Below are positions 1 through 8,800 of a stretch of 64,000 bases of DNA, in pieces (positions within the stretch are counted from its first letter, which is position 1; each line of letters opens with the position of its first letter). Origin of the DNA: JAAUTS01 sp038250235 (GTDB lineage Bacteria; Verrucomicrobiota; Verrucomicrobiia; Methylacidiphilales; JAAUTS01); the NCBI GenBank assembly GCA_038250235.1, contig JBBSCO010000003.1:1-64000 (forward strand). Reading direction: 5' to 3'. The notes under the pieces are model-generated. The model was not told where the DNA came from. It saw nothing but the letters and a program-made list of their open reading frames with translations, and did no database searches. The translations under genes and the position numbers were made by a program.

Positions 1-3000
1 ATGGCAGCCGCATCGGTGTCACCATCCAGAACAATCAAATTCTCGCTTGCGGCGGATGTGGTAGTAGCGCCCTGAAGTCCCTGATGCAGGACGGTCAGAT
101 CCCCGGAGCGGATCAATCCGAGCGTGATGGCTCCGGTCTCATAATTTGTTTTATCATCACCCAAGAGCATGGTAATGGAAAGCTGGCCATCTCCTGTGTT
201 GAGCTCCGACCCAAGCCCCATGGTGATCACTGCCTGACCAGCAACACGGTTGAAATCGTCAACACCATTGCCCGCCAGCTCATTAGCGATTAGAAACAGA
301 TCACCGTTATCCGTAACGATACGACCATTCAAGAGAATGCTGCGCCCGGCTATGAATGTGATATTACCGCCAATTCCTGAGGCATTGGTGATAATATCAG
401 TGCCCAATTCCAAGGTAATATCATTGTTGGCCTGCAAGACCACATCGGTTCCTGCATTGGTAAGAGCGGTGATCTGCGCCGACGTCAGATACATGATCCC
501 ACTTGGATCAAAAGCGAAAAAGGCATCCCCCACGTTTCCAGGACTTCCTCCACTGGGCCCTGCACCCCGTCCCGCCCGCACATGCCCGGATCTTCCTCCT
601 GATATTTCCGCGCCGAAACTGGCATAAAAATGGTTCCCATTGTTTTGGTAGTCCACCTCTATGAAAGTGCTCAACCCGCTGTTGGGTGCACCCCCAAAAA
701 TGTTGTATGAATCGGAAAGACCATCCACCACACCGGACAACGACAAAGGGTCACCGGGAGACATCCAGGTTACAGCACCACGTTTGCCGTTCCAGAACGG
801 GCTACTGATTAGGAAATAATCTCCGGAGTCAACATACTGGGCTCCGGCACTCTCATCGCCAAAGCCTAGCATGTCCCCACTAAATCCTCCCACCACACTG
901 TTGGAGCTGTCCACATCAGCATTGGGCAAGGGCATAATGGCTGAAAAATAGGTGATAGCTCCAACATCAGCCAAAGAATTGATCGTATCATCCCAATCAG
1001 GACTTAAAATAATTCCACCGCCAAAGTTTCCGAGCACAATACCGCCGCTTCCCACACGATCCGTAGCAATGCTTCCACTGATGAAACTACGGCCAGTAAC
1101 CACGGACGAAACTCCACCCATGGATGCACCACTGATTACAGTATCCACCATTGTCACCAACCCTCTGCCTCCAGCCCATCCGGGACTGAACACAAAAACA
1201 AAACCTCCACTACTTACCACCCCTCCTGAACCCACCAAATCACCTGCTTGTTCCCCCACTAGGCTGTTTATGCCACCGACTACACCAGTCAAAACGCTTC
1301 CGATCGCCAGGCTGACCGCTCCGGCATCGACTAAAGGACCATTGTCCCAGTTCGGACTCAGAATGGCCAAACTGTTGAAATTATCCGTATTCACTCCCCC
1401 TCTGCCAACCTGATCACCCGCCTGGCTGCCTACCAGGCTATTGACGGCACTGATCTCACCACCGTTGATTAAGAATACCGCTCCATCATAAAGCCTTCCT
1501 GTAGAGGCCTCCATCCATGTAACCGCACCCACATTTGTAGTCGGACCGTCGTCCCAACGTCTGTTGGCAATCAGGAAATAATCCCCGAAAATTCCACTGT
1601 ATTTATAGCTATCCACAAGCGACATGTCTCCGATCGTGGTTCCTACCAGGCTGTTGAGAACAGAAACGGTTTGACCCGCCAGGGCTGATCCGTTGCTCAT
1701 GTTGCCTGAAGCTCCGTTGATCCAGGTCACCGCGCCCTTGCCAAGATCCCAATCGGAACTGAGGATCAAAATATTCCCGCTGTTGTTGTCCTGGTCATAT
1801 CCTGAGGATCCAATACGGTCACCAGCGTTGAGTCCGGTCAGACTGCTGCTCCCAGTAACCACCCCGGTTGGCGTGGCCCAATCAACTAGGGTAACAGCTC
1901 CGACATCTGTGATAGATAGACTGGCGTCCCAATCTGGACTGACCAGCAAAAGCCCGGCGTTCAGGGAAAAATTGCCGCCGGAACCGATTTTGTCGCCACT
2001 ACTCTGACCTATCCAACTGTTGGAACCACTCACCGTGTTGCCAATCAAAACGCTGTTGGCCGAGTAGGTGTTGGAAAAAATAGTTACGGCACCTGTATCA
2101 GTCCGTAAAAGATTTGTATTATCCCAGGAGGAACTCAACACCCCCAGGTAATCGCCGGAGTTTGCTATGGAACTATTCAGGCCCACCTTATCATTGTTGC
2201 TGGAACCTACGAGACTATTGACCGTTCCAACTGTCCCGGTCAAAAAGCCCGTTGCGCTTGTATCAAGGATGGTAATCGCCCCGGTATCCGTCAAAGAATT
2301 GATGGTATCATCCCAGAAAGGACTCAGAACAAACAGGGTATCTCCAATCCGATAGACACCGCTCGATCCGATCCAGTCACCGTCGGAAGAACCCACCAGA
2401 CTGCTCGCAGAACTGATGATGCCCGTCAGCAGGGCCGACGCATTCACGTCCAGATTGGTCACCGCTCCGCGCACATTATTGAATTCACTGCTGGTCAGAA
2501 GAGCCGTATTGCTGAGCCAGTCTGGAAAAATAATGACTCCACCAGCATTGTTGGAATAGCCGACCTGATCTCCGGGATTGGCCCCTACAAAGCTGTTGAC
2601 AGCATTGTCAATTACCGCTCCGCCAAAATCAAAGTCGAGGGTGGCCAGATTATATAACATCCCCGTATCTCCACTAATCCAGGTCAGTGCACCCCTGTCA
2701 CCATTCCATGATGGACTCAGAACCCCAAAAATATCTTCAAAGCCGTTATTTCCTATGTACTGGATACCATTACTTCCGATCCCATCACTACTTAAGGTTC
2801 CCACCAGACTGTTGCCGGAAGAAATGACGGCTCCGGCCTGCCCACCCGAAAGAAGCCCTGAATTTCCCACGATGAATGTTACAGCACCTTTCCCCCCTCC
2901 CCAGTTTCCGGAACGGATGAATGAACGGCCTGGGCTGGCATTGAACACTTCGTAAGAGGAAAGATCTCCCGTAAATGCTCCAATCAGGCTGTTTCCGGAA

Positions 3001-5057
3001 TTTACGGTTCCACCCTGCGAGCTATTGGAAAGCTGGCCGTCGAAATTCATCCAAGTCAAGGCACCAACACCTCCATCCCAATCGGGGCTATGGATCAAAT
3101 AGCGGGTATTTTCATCGCCGCCCCCTATGAATCCGACTCCACCGTTACCGATCTGGTCATTGCTAGAAGAACCCAGAAGCGTCGAAACAAGTGTTCCATT
3201 ACTACCATCAAATAGAAAGACCGCCCCCGCATCTGGGGCAGCCGTATCGTTCAAGGGATTGGTGATCAACACATTACCCGCCAAAGAGATGGTTGTCTCA
3301 CCAAAAAGCCCATCTACACCAAACCCTGTAGGCTCAAGAAGATCAAAAGCAAAAAGTCCTCCTGATGCGACGCTGTCATCTATAATGATATCTTTGGGGT
3401 CCAGAAGAACCCTTCCATTGCTTCCCTTGGGTGCGGAAGCATCAACCTGCCCATGGTAGTTTACCCCCCCAAGGCCGGAAACTTCCACTTGGCCCCCATC
3501 CCCTCCCGCAGTCCCCCCCTTGGCCGAAATACCACCAAAAAAGTTTGTGCCACCCTCGGACCAGACCACCACTGTTCCTCCATCACCATTTTCAAGGGCG
3601 TCCGCTTTCAGCACAGCCGTCGGGTTGATGACCGTGTTTTGGGATTCAGCAAAATCCCCGCCGCCCTGCCAATCACCTCCAACAAGTAGGCGACCTCCAC
3701 CTATCTGCCCGGAAACATCCAGGCGTGCCCCCATCATGTAGGTGTTCTCCGCACTGGCTTTGATCTCCCCTCCCTGTCCTTCGCTTGCAGTGGCAGACCA
3801 TTTTCCGGAAACATAAAGTTGGCTGTTTATTTCATCCGAAAGCACTTCGATTTTACCACCTTCTGTTGCTCCGTCTGTTTTAATCTCGCTGGAAATCGTA
3901 TCAAAATAAGATTTTTCCACTTCGATGGAAACCGTTCCGCCTTTTCCTGCTGTTGATCCGGCATCCAGTTTCCCAAGTTGAGCGACTTGGCCGGCCTTGA
4001 TGTCAATCGTTCCGGCATCTTCCGGGGCTACCACGGAAACGCTTCCAGTGTTGACTAGCGACTCAGTTATCACCGACACCGTTCCCCCGGATACCTGTAC
4101 AGTCCCTTCGTTGATGATGGAAGAATTTTCTGCCGTCAGGAAAATCCGGCCGTTGACTTCCGTACTGCCCGTTGCCCGCACAGTGCCTTGATTTTTAATG
4201 GCCAAGGCATAGACATTTCCCGCTGCAGCTTTCAGTTCCACCTGGGCGGCTTCGATCAAGCCTTTGTTCTCGACCTGACCGGAAGCACCAAGATTGGGCC
4301 TGACCAGTATTTTCTCAATTCCTTCAGTCAACAAAACATCCTGTCCCGCCCCGATTCCAGCGATTCCGGAAGCCTGAAGACTTCCTTCGTTCTTCAACGT
4401 ATTGGCAATAAGAAAAATATTCCCCCCGTTGGCGCTGATGGAACCCAGATTGGTGATCGCTGCGGTGGAAGAACCGGAAAAATTCAGGGAAGATCCATTT
4501 AAAAATTCTTCATTGGCAACGTCATGGGTGGAGGCCACAAAACCTCCCGTATTGATCACACCGCTTGCGCCCACCACAATCCCGTTGGGATTGATCAAAT
4601 AAACCTGGCCGTTGGCTTGCAGGGTTCCATAAATCGAGGAAAGATTATCTCCCACCACACGGTTAAGCGCAGCCGACGTTGCCGAGGGTTGGATGAATTT
4701 GGTCAACTCCCCGGCGCCGATGGAAAAATCCTGCCAGTTGATGATGACCTTGTCGGTCGATTGATTCACCGTGAGGCTTGAGCCGGCCTGATCAATAGTT
4801 GCGCCACCGGCCACCACCTGGCCATCGGTGGGATTTGCCAAAACGATTGTGGGGGCCAGTTGTGCTCCCAGAAAAAACAGCGCGGCAAAGGCCCGAAAAG
4901 CAGGGCGAGAAAAAATCTTTTCCTTTAAAAAACAGATTAAAAAAACTTGCGTCTTAGCCCCTTTGCGTCTTTGCGTTAAATTCCCCTCACCAAAAAACAT
5001 CAGCCCGGCCAGAAGAATCCTCGCACCAAGACTACCCCGTTTGATTCCTGTTTTCAC
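1..5057 (-). CDS. Filamentous haemagglutinin-like exoprotein (TPS domain, repeat-rich), 3' end off window
   Basis: The minus strand is open from 5083 to the window edge, so the C-terminus is missing. The N-terminal part carries the two-partner-secretion signature: alternating hydrophobic beta-helix text with a VYLINPNGIVVG stretch around 4565-4610, as in haemagglutinin/TpsA exoproteins exported by an Omp85-type TpsB. From about 3250 down to 720 there are about a dozen degenerate 60-70-residue units built as NSLVGS..GD.VGSGG....ILSPDWD....GAVT, like the repeats of other giant bacterial surface proteins (I believe Pfam DUF5650, from memory). I chose the GTG at 5057 (MKTGIKRGSLGAR) because an in-frame stop lies just upstream; ATG 5000 is the alternative. 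A dispersed genomic repeat is translated in frame between two hydrophobic N-terminal segments. The gene lies 37 nt after the FecR gene, so they probably form an operon. No TpsB gene is in the window. Confidence 0.85.
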   Translation of the reverse strand, partial: MKTGIKRGSLGARILLAGLMFFGEGNLTQRRKGAKTQVFLICFLKEKIFSRPAFRAFAALFFLGAQLAPTIVLANPTDGQVVAGGATIDQAGSSLTVNQSTDKVIINWQDFSIGAGELTKFIQPSATSAALNRVVGDNLSSIYGTLQANGQVYLINPNGIVVGASGVINTGGFVASTHDVANEEFLNGSSLNFSGSSTAAITNLGSISANGGNIFLIANTLKNEGSLQASGIAGIGAGQDVLLTEGIEKILVRPNLGASGQVENKGLIEAAQVELKAAAGNVYALAIKNQGTVRATGSTEVNGRIFLTAENSSIINEGTVQVSGGTVSVITESLVNTGSVSVVAPEDAGTIDIKAGQVAQLGKLDAGSTAGKGGTVSIEVEKSYFDTISSEIKTDGATEGGKIEVLSDEINSQLYVSGKWSATASEGQGGEIKASAENTYMMGARLDVSGQIGGGRLLVGGDWQGGGDFAESQNTVINPTAVLKADALENGDGGTVVVWSEGGTNFFGGISAKGGTAGGDGGQVEVSGLGGVNYHGQVDASAPKGSNGRVLLDPKDIIIDDSVASGGLFAFDLLEPTGFGVDGLFGETTISLAGNVLITNPLNDTAAPDAGAVFLFDGSNGTLVSTLLGSSSNDQIGNGGVGFIGGGDENTRYLIHSPDWDGGVGALTWMNFDGQLSNSSQGGTVNSGNSLIGAFTGDLSSYEVFNASPGRSFIRSGNWGGGKGAVTFIVGNSGLLSGGQAGAVISSGNSLVGTLSSDGIGSNGIQYIGNNGFEDIFGVLSPSWNGDRGALTWISGDTGMLYNLATLDFDFGGAVIDNAVNSFVGANPGDQVGYSNNAGGVIIFPDWLSNTALLTSSEFNNVRGAVTNLDVNASALLTGIISSASSLVGSSDGDWIGSSGVYRIGDTLFVLSPFWDDTINSLTDTGAITILDTSATGFLTGTVGTVNSLVGSSNNDKVGLNSSIANSGDYLGVLSSSWDNTNLLRTDTGAVTIFSNTYSANSVLIGNTVSGSNSWIGQSSGDKIGSGGNFSLNAGLLLVSPDWDASLSITDVGAVTLVDWATPTGVVTGSSSLTGLNAGDRIGSSGYDQDNNSGNILILSSDWDLGKGAVTWINGASGNMSNGSALAGQTVSVLNSLVGTTIGDMSLVDSYKYSGIFGDYFLIANRRWDDGPTTNVGAVTWMEASTGRLYDGAVFLINGGEISAVNSLVGSQAGDQVGRGGVNTDNFNSLAILSPNWDNGPLVDAGAVSLAIGSVLTGVVGGINSLVGEQAGDLVGSGGVVSSGGFVFVFSPGWAGGRGLVTMVDTVISGASMGGVSSVVTGRSFISGSIATDRVGSGGIVLGNFGGGIILSPDWDDTINSLADVGAITYFSAIMPLPNADVDSSNSVVGGFSGDMLGFGDESAGAQYVDSGDYFLISSPFWNGKRGAVTWMSPGDPLSLSGVVDGLSDSYNIFGGAPNSGLSTFIEVDYQNNGNHFYASFGAEISGGRSGHVRAGRGAGPSGGSPGNVGDAFFAFDPSGIMYLTSAQITALTNAGTDVVLQANNDITLELGTDIITNASGIGGNITFIAGRSILLNGRIVTDNGDLFLIANELAGNGVDDFNRVAGQAVITMGLGSELNTGDGQLSITMLLGDDKTNYETGAITLGLIRSGDLTVLHQGLQGATTTSAASENLIVLDGDTDAAA
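4946..4980. repeat. Dispersed GCGTCTTTGCGTTAAA-type repeat inside a CDS
   Basis: This stretch reads CTTTGCGTCTTTGCGTTAAA at its right end on the plus strand. A second copy lies at 16236-16257, and over 22 nt the two differ at two positions. Here it lies inside the exoprotein gene and adds in-frame codons (TQRRKGAKTQ) between two hydrophobic segments. Confidence 0.55.
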
Positions 5058-5094
5058 AATCAGGTTCTTAAAACTCGAGACTTAAATTTGAACC

Positions 5095-5634
5095 TTAATT
5101 CGTTTGGGCAACGGCTTTTTTCGGGGCATTGCTTTTAACGGAAACTTTGCCCTCCTTCACCGCCACCACCGATTTCCCCTTATCCACCGTCACCGCATAG
5201 AAGGTTCCACGGGCCGCGGCAACCCCTTGGGGAGTCTGAATACGAAAGTCAGTTGTCTTGGGATCATTTTTCTTGATCAGGGCCGCCATGGTGCCGTTGC
5301 TCAGTTCAATCAATGCGTTCCGCTTGGTCACTTGGCCGGCTGATTGGGCATACTCCAAAGAGCGAATGGTAATTTCCGTATTTTCTTGGAGGCGAATGGC
5401 CGCATCAGGAACAGTCAACAACGTGGCAATACCGTTCGCACCCGTGCGGACTTTCGAACCGACAGGCAAGGCCGTATTCGGAGTCAGTGGCTTGAAAGTA
5501 GTTTCCCCGGGCAAGGCAAAAAGAACAGTCCCGGTAATTCCTTTGGCCTGACCTTGGACAGTCTGGGCCCACGAAACTGTCAAAGATAAAAGCAAAAGCA
5601 CCAACACAAACGCAACTGGCTTCGTTGTCTTCAT
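5095..5634 (-). CDS. FecR-domain periplasmic protein
   Basis: This 179-residue protein starts with a clear Sec signal peptide (MKTTKPVAFVLVLLLLSLTVSWA). The rest matches the FecR fold: PVGSKVRTGANGIATL, then an IRLQENTEITI strand, then FRIQTPQGVAAARGTFYAV. FecR domains act in the periplasm, either in signalling or as a companion of surface proteins. The protein has no membrane anchor after the signal peptide and no FecI sigma factor beside it, so a role with the exoprotein encoded 37 nt downstream is more likely than iron signalling. That link is inference from gene order. The gene is transcribed divergently from the macroglobulin gene across a 179-nt gap, which must hold both promoters. Confidence 0.85.
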   Translation of the reverse strand: MKTTKPVAFVLVLLLLSLTVSWAQTVQGQAKGITGTVLFALPGETTFKPLTPNTALPVGSKVRTGANGIATLLTVPDAAIRLQENTEITIRSLEYAQSAGQVTKRNALIELSNGTMAALIKKNDPKTTDFRIQTPQGVAAARGTFYAVTVDKGKSVVAVKEGKVSVKSNAPKKAVAQTN

Positions 5635-5813
5635 GTATTCACCCTATGTTTGCGGTGTTTTTACTTCAAGACTATAATCAGTAAGGCTGAAAAATATTTT
5701 ATAATGGACTTCCCCACCTACCCGTCTCGTTAAATCCCCCATTTCACAATATTTTTACACGTTTTTCCTTCGCTTCTAACAAATCCGGATGCTAAACCGT
5801 TATTCTTACCCCC

Positions 5814-8800
5814 ATGAACCAACGATCATTCCGTTTCCTCGCCCTTTTTGTCTCTTTTCTAACTTTTTCCGCTTTGACCCAAATCCAGGCGGATCCAGTC
5901 AAAACTCTCGACGAAGCCGATGCTGCCTTCGGCAAAGGATCCTACGCCCGGGCCTTCGAACTCTACACCCAGGCCACCCAGTCGGGCCTTTCTGAAAGTC
6001 GGAAGGATTGGGCCCGATTCCGGCTGGCCGACTCGCAGTGGCGCGAAAAAGCCTCCGGCGACCGCAACGGGGATAACACCGTTTCCCTCCTGGCTCAGCA
6101 ACAGTTGCAGCGGATGGCGGGTGACCTGGCAACTTCCCCCAAGGCTCCGGCCTGGTTGCATGAGATCTGGATCTCCCTGGGCGATTACGAGCGCTCGTCC
6201 AACCCAAACTCCCATGACTGGAATCAGGTCCAGCCTTATTATTTGAAAGCCCTCCAACACCTGGAAAAACAGAACAAGTCTGAGGACCTGCGGAAACGTT
6301 ATCTGCAGGTTGTTATGAAAGCTCTCGAACGCAATCGCCAGAACGAACCCTATTTCCAACCTCGCCAGTTTTGGCCCCTGCCCGTTTCCGAAAATGCCAT
6401 GGAACTTGCCCGTAGCCGGGATGAACAGTCAGGTGCATCCCTGCTTCTGGCCCTGGGACTGCAACAGACAGGAGCCTGGCAATATCCCGCCGGACATGAA
6501 CGCATCCGGAAAGCCTACGTCCAGGCACTTTCCGCAGGAAAATCCGCCCGGTGGTATGATGACACCCTTTGGTCTGCATCCGGGTTTGCCGAAAATTACG
6601 GCCGTCTGATCGAGTCCAGTCCCGGACAATACCGTGCCGTGCCGGACTACCCCGAAACCCTGAACCTTCTCCAACGTCTCCTGTCGGAATTTAAAAAAGG
6701 TGAAACGGGCTATTACGACAACGCCTCGGAACGAGTGAACAACATCCAAAAACCATCCATCCGGCTCTATGCGGCAAGCGCCTTTCTCCCATCCTCCCTG
6801 ATCGAGCTGAACCTCAACACCCGCAACATGGAGGCGGTTCAATTCCGCATCCGCAAACTGAACCTGGCCAAGCACTTCGAGGCCCGGAATCTCAAAAGGG
6901 ATGACTTTTATAAAATGAGGAACGAAAAGACCTCAACCTCAGGAGCCGGTGAAGTCGTCCGCGAGTGGAAGGTCGAAACCAGATCCGATTTCGTGCACAT
7001 GCCCTTCTCCAAGACAGAGAAAACCCAGCCTCTTCCCGCCGGTGCCTACTGGGTCGAGGCACAATCAGGAACCACCAAATCCGGAACCTTGCTCCTGGTC
7101 ACACAAACGGCCCTGACCCTACAGGATGCCGGAGGGAAAATACTCGCTTTCGTGTGTGACGCCATGACTGGTGCCCCCAAAGCAGGACAAGTCCAGCTTC
7201 TGGTTTACAACGAAAAAAACGAAATGATTTCAAGCCGCAGCCTCGAAGCAACAACCGATGCGGACGGCGTGGCCTGGATAGAATGGAATAGAACCCAAGC
7301 CGGTGAAAATCACTACGGCCAGGTGGCCATCGCCCTGGCCGACGGGGAGCCGGCCCTCGTCCAGAACCTGAACATCAACCGCGATCCGGGTGACCCCTCT
7401 GGAGGACGCAGCCATAAGGTCTATGTTTTCACCGACCGCCCGGCCTATCGCCCGGAAGAAAAAGTCTCCTTCAAACTCATCGATCGCATCCGTAACTCCA
7501 CAGGTTATGAAGTTCCACAACAGGGACTGATTTACGTCAGGGTCATCGATCCTCGGGGAGAAAAGCTCTTCGAACAAGAATGCCCCCTAAATGAATTCGG
7601 CACCGCCTCCGGCGAATTCCTCATGCCCAAAGACGCTCCCCTGGGTGAATATAGGATCGAATTGCGCACCAACCAAAAGAGCGGCGACTACATCGGGCAA
7701 CAAACCCTCTTCCGACTGGAGGAGTACAAACTTCCCGAATTTCGTGTTACTGTGAAAACCCCCGACAAGGATGGTAAACCGCTTAGTTTCCGCAGCGGCG
7801 AAAAAATCCAGGCGGAAGTCGGCGTGGATTACTATTCGGGTGGTGCCATCCCGGATGCCGAAGTGGATTACACCATTTACCAGAAACAACTCACTCCGGA
7901 CAACCCATGGCCGCAACCCTATCCATGGCTTTACCGCAACCTTCAAAGCAGTATCGGCTGGATGCGCTACTGGAACAACCCTACCAGTGGTGAACAGGTC
8001 GTCAAACAGGATAAAACCCGGACCGATGCCACAGGAAAAGCCCGCATTGAATTTCAGACCCCTCCGGGTGCCTATGACAGGGAGTTCCGCATCGAGGCCC
8101 GCGTGACAGATGCCAGCCGCCGCCAGGTCACGGGCTCCGGTTCCATTAAAGTGACCCGCCAGGCCTTCGCCCTCCATCTGAAACCGGATGCCCAGCTTTA
8201 TCAACCCGGCGATACGGTGGAAATTCAGGTCAAAGCCCTCGATCCAAACGGTAACCGCCTGGCCACCTCCGCCACTCTATTTGTCACACGGGAACGTTAT
8301 GTCGAACGCAAGGCCGTTTCCAAAAAAACAGGCAAAGAGAGGATCGTTTTCCAGGGATATGAATCCGAAACCATTGAGGAACGCGTGGTTGAGATAGCTG
8401 TTGTCGACCCGGTCAAATTTAGCTTCAAGCCTCAAAAGGAGGGTTATTATCGCGTCAAACTTTTGGCTCCGCCCCTCCCCAAACAAAGCGTGACCGCGCA
8501 ACAAAAAGCGCCGGCCAAAACGCCACCGGACCGCATCATAGGCGAAGCCGCGCTTTTCGTTTGCACCAAAGAAACAAAGGATCTGGGCTATCGCCTGGGT
8601 GCCTTGCAGCTTTTCCCGCAAAAATCCACCTACCGTGTGGGGGAAACCGCCAGAGTTGTCGTCATCATGCCCGAGGACGGCGGAACAGCCTTGCTCACTC
8701 TGGAAGGGCAGAAACTGCTTCAGCATCGCGTCCTGCGTATAAGAGGAACGGTGCAGGTGGTGGAGTTCCCCATCACTGCGGCAGGCCAGCCCAATGTGTT

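Noticed and set aside
1..5050. Several plus-strand frames of 100-150 codons across the first 5 kb
   Set aside because: They are Pro/Thr-rich antisense shadows of the Gly/Ser/Asn-rich exoprotein repeats on the minus strand.
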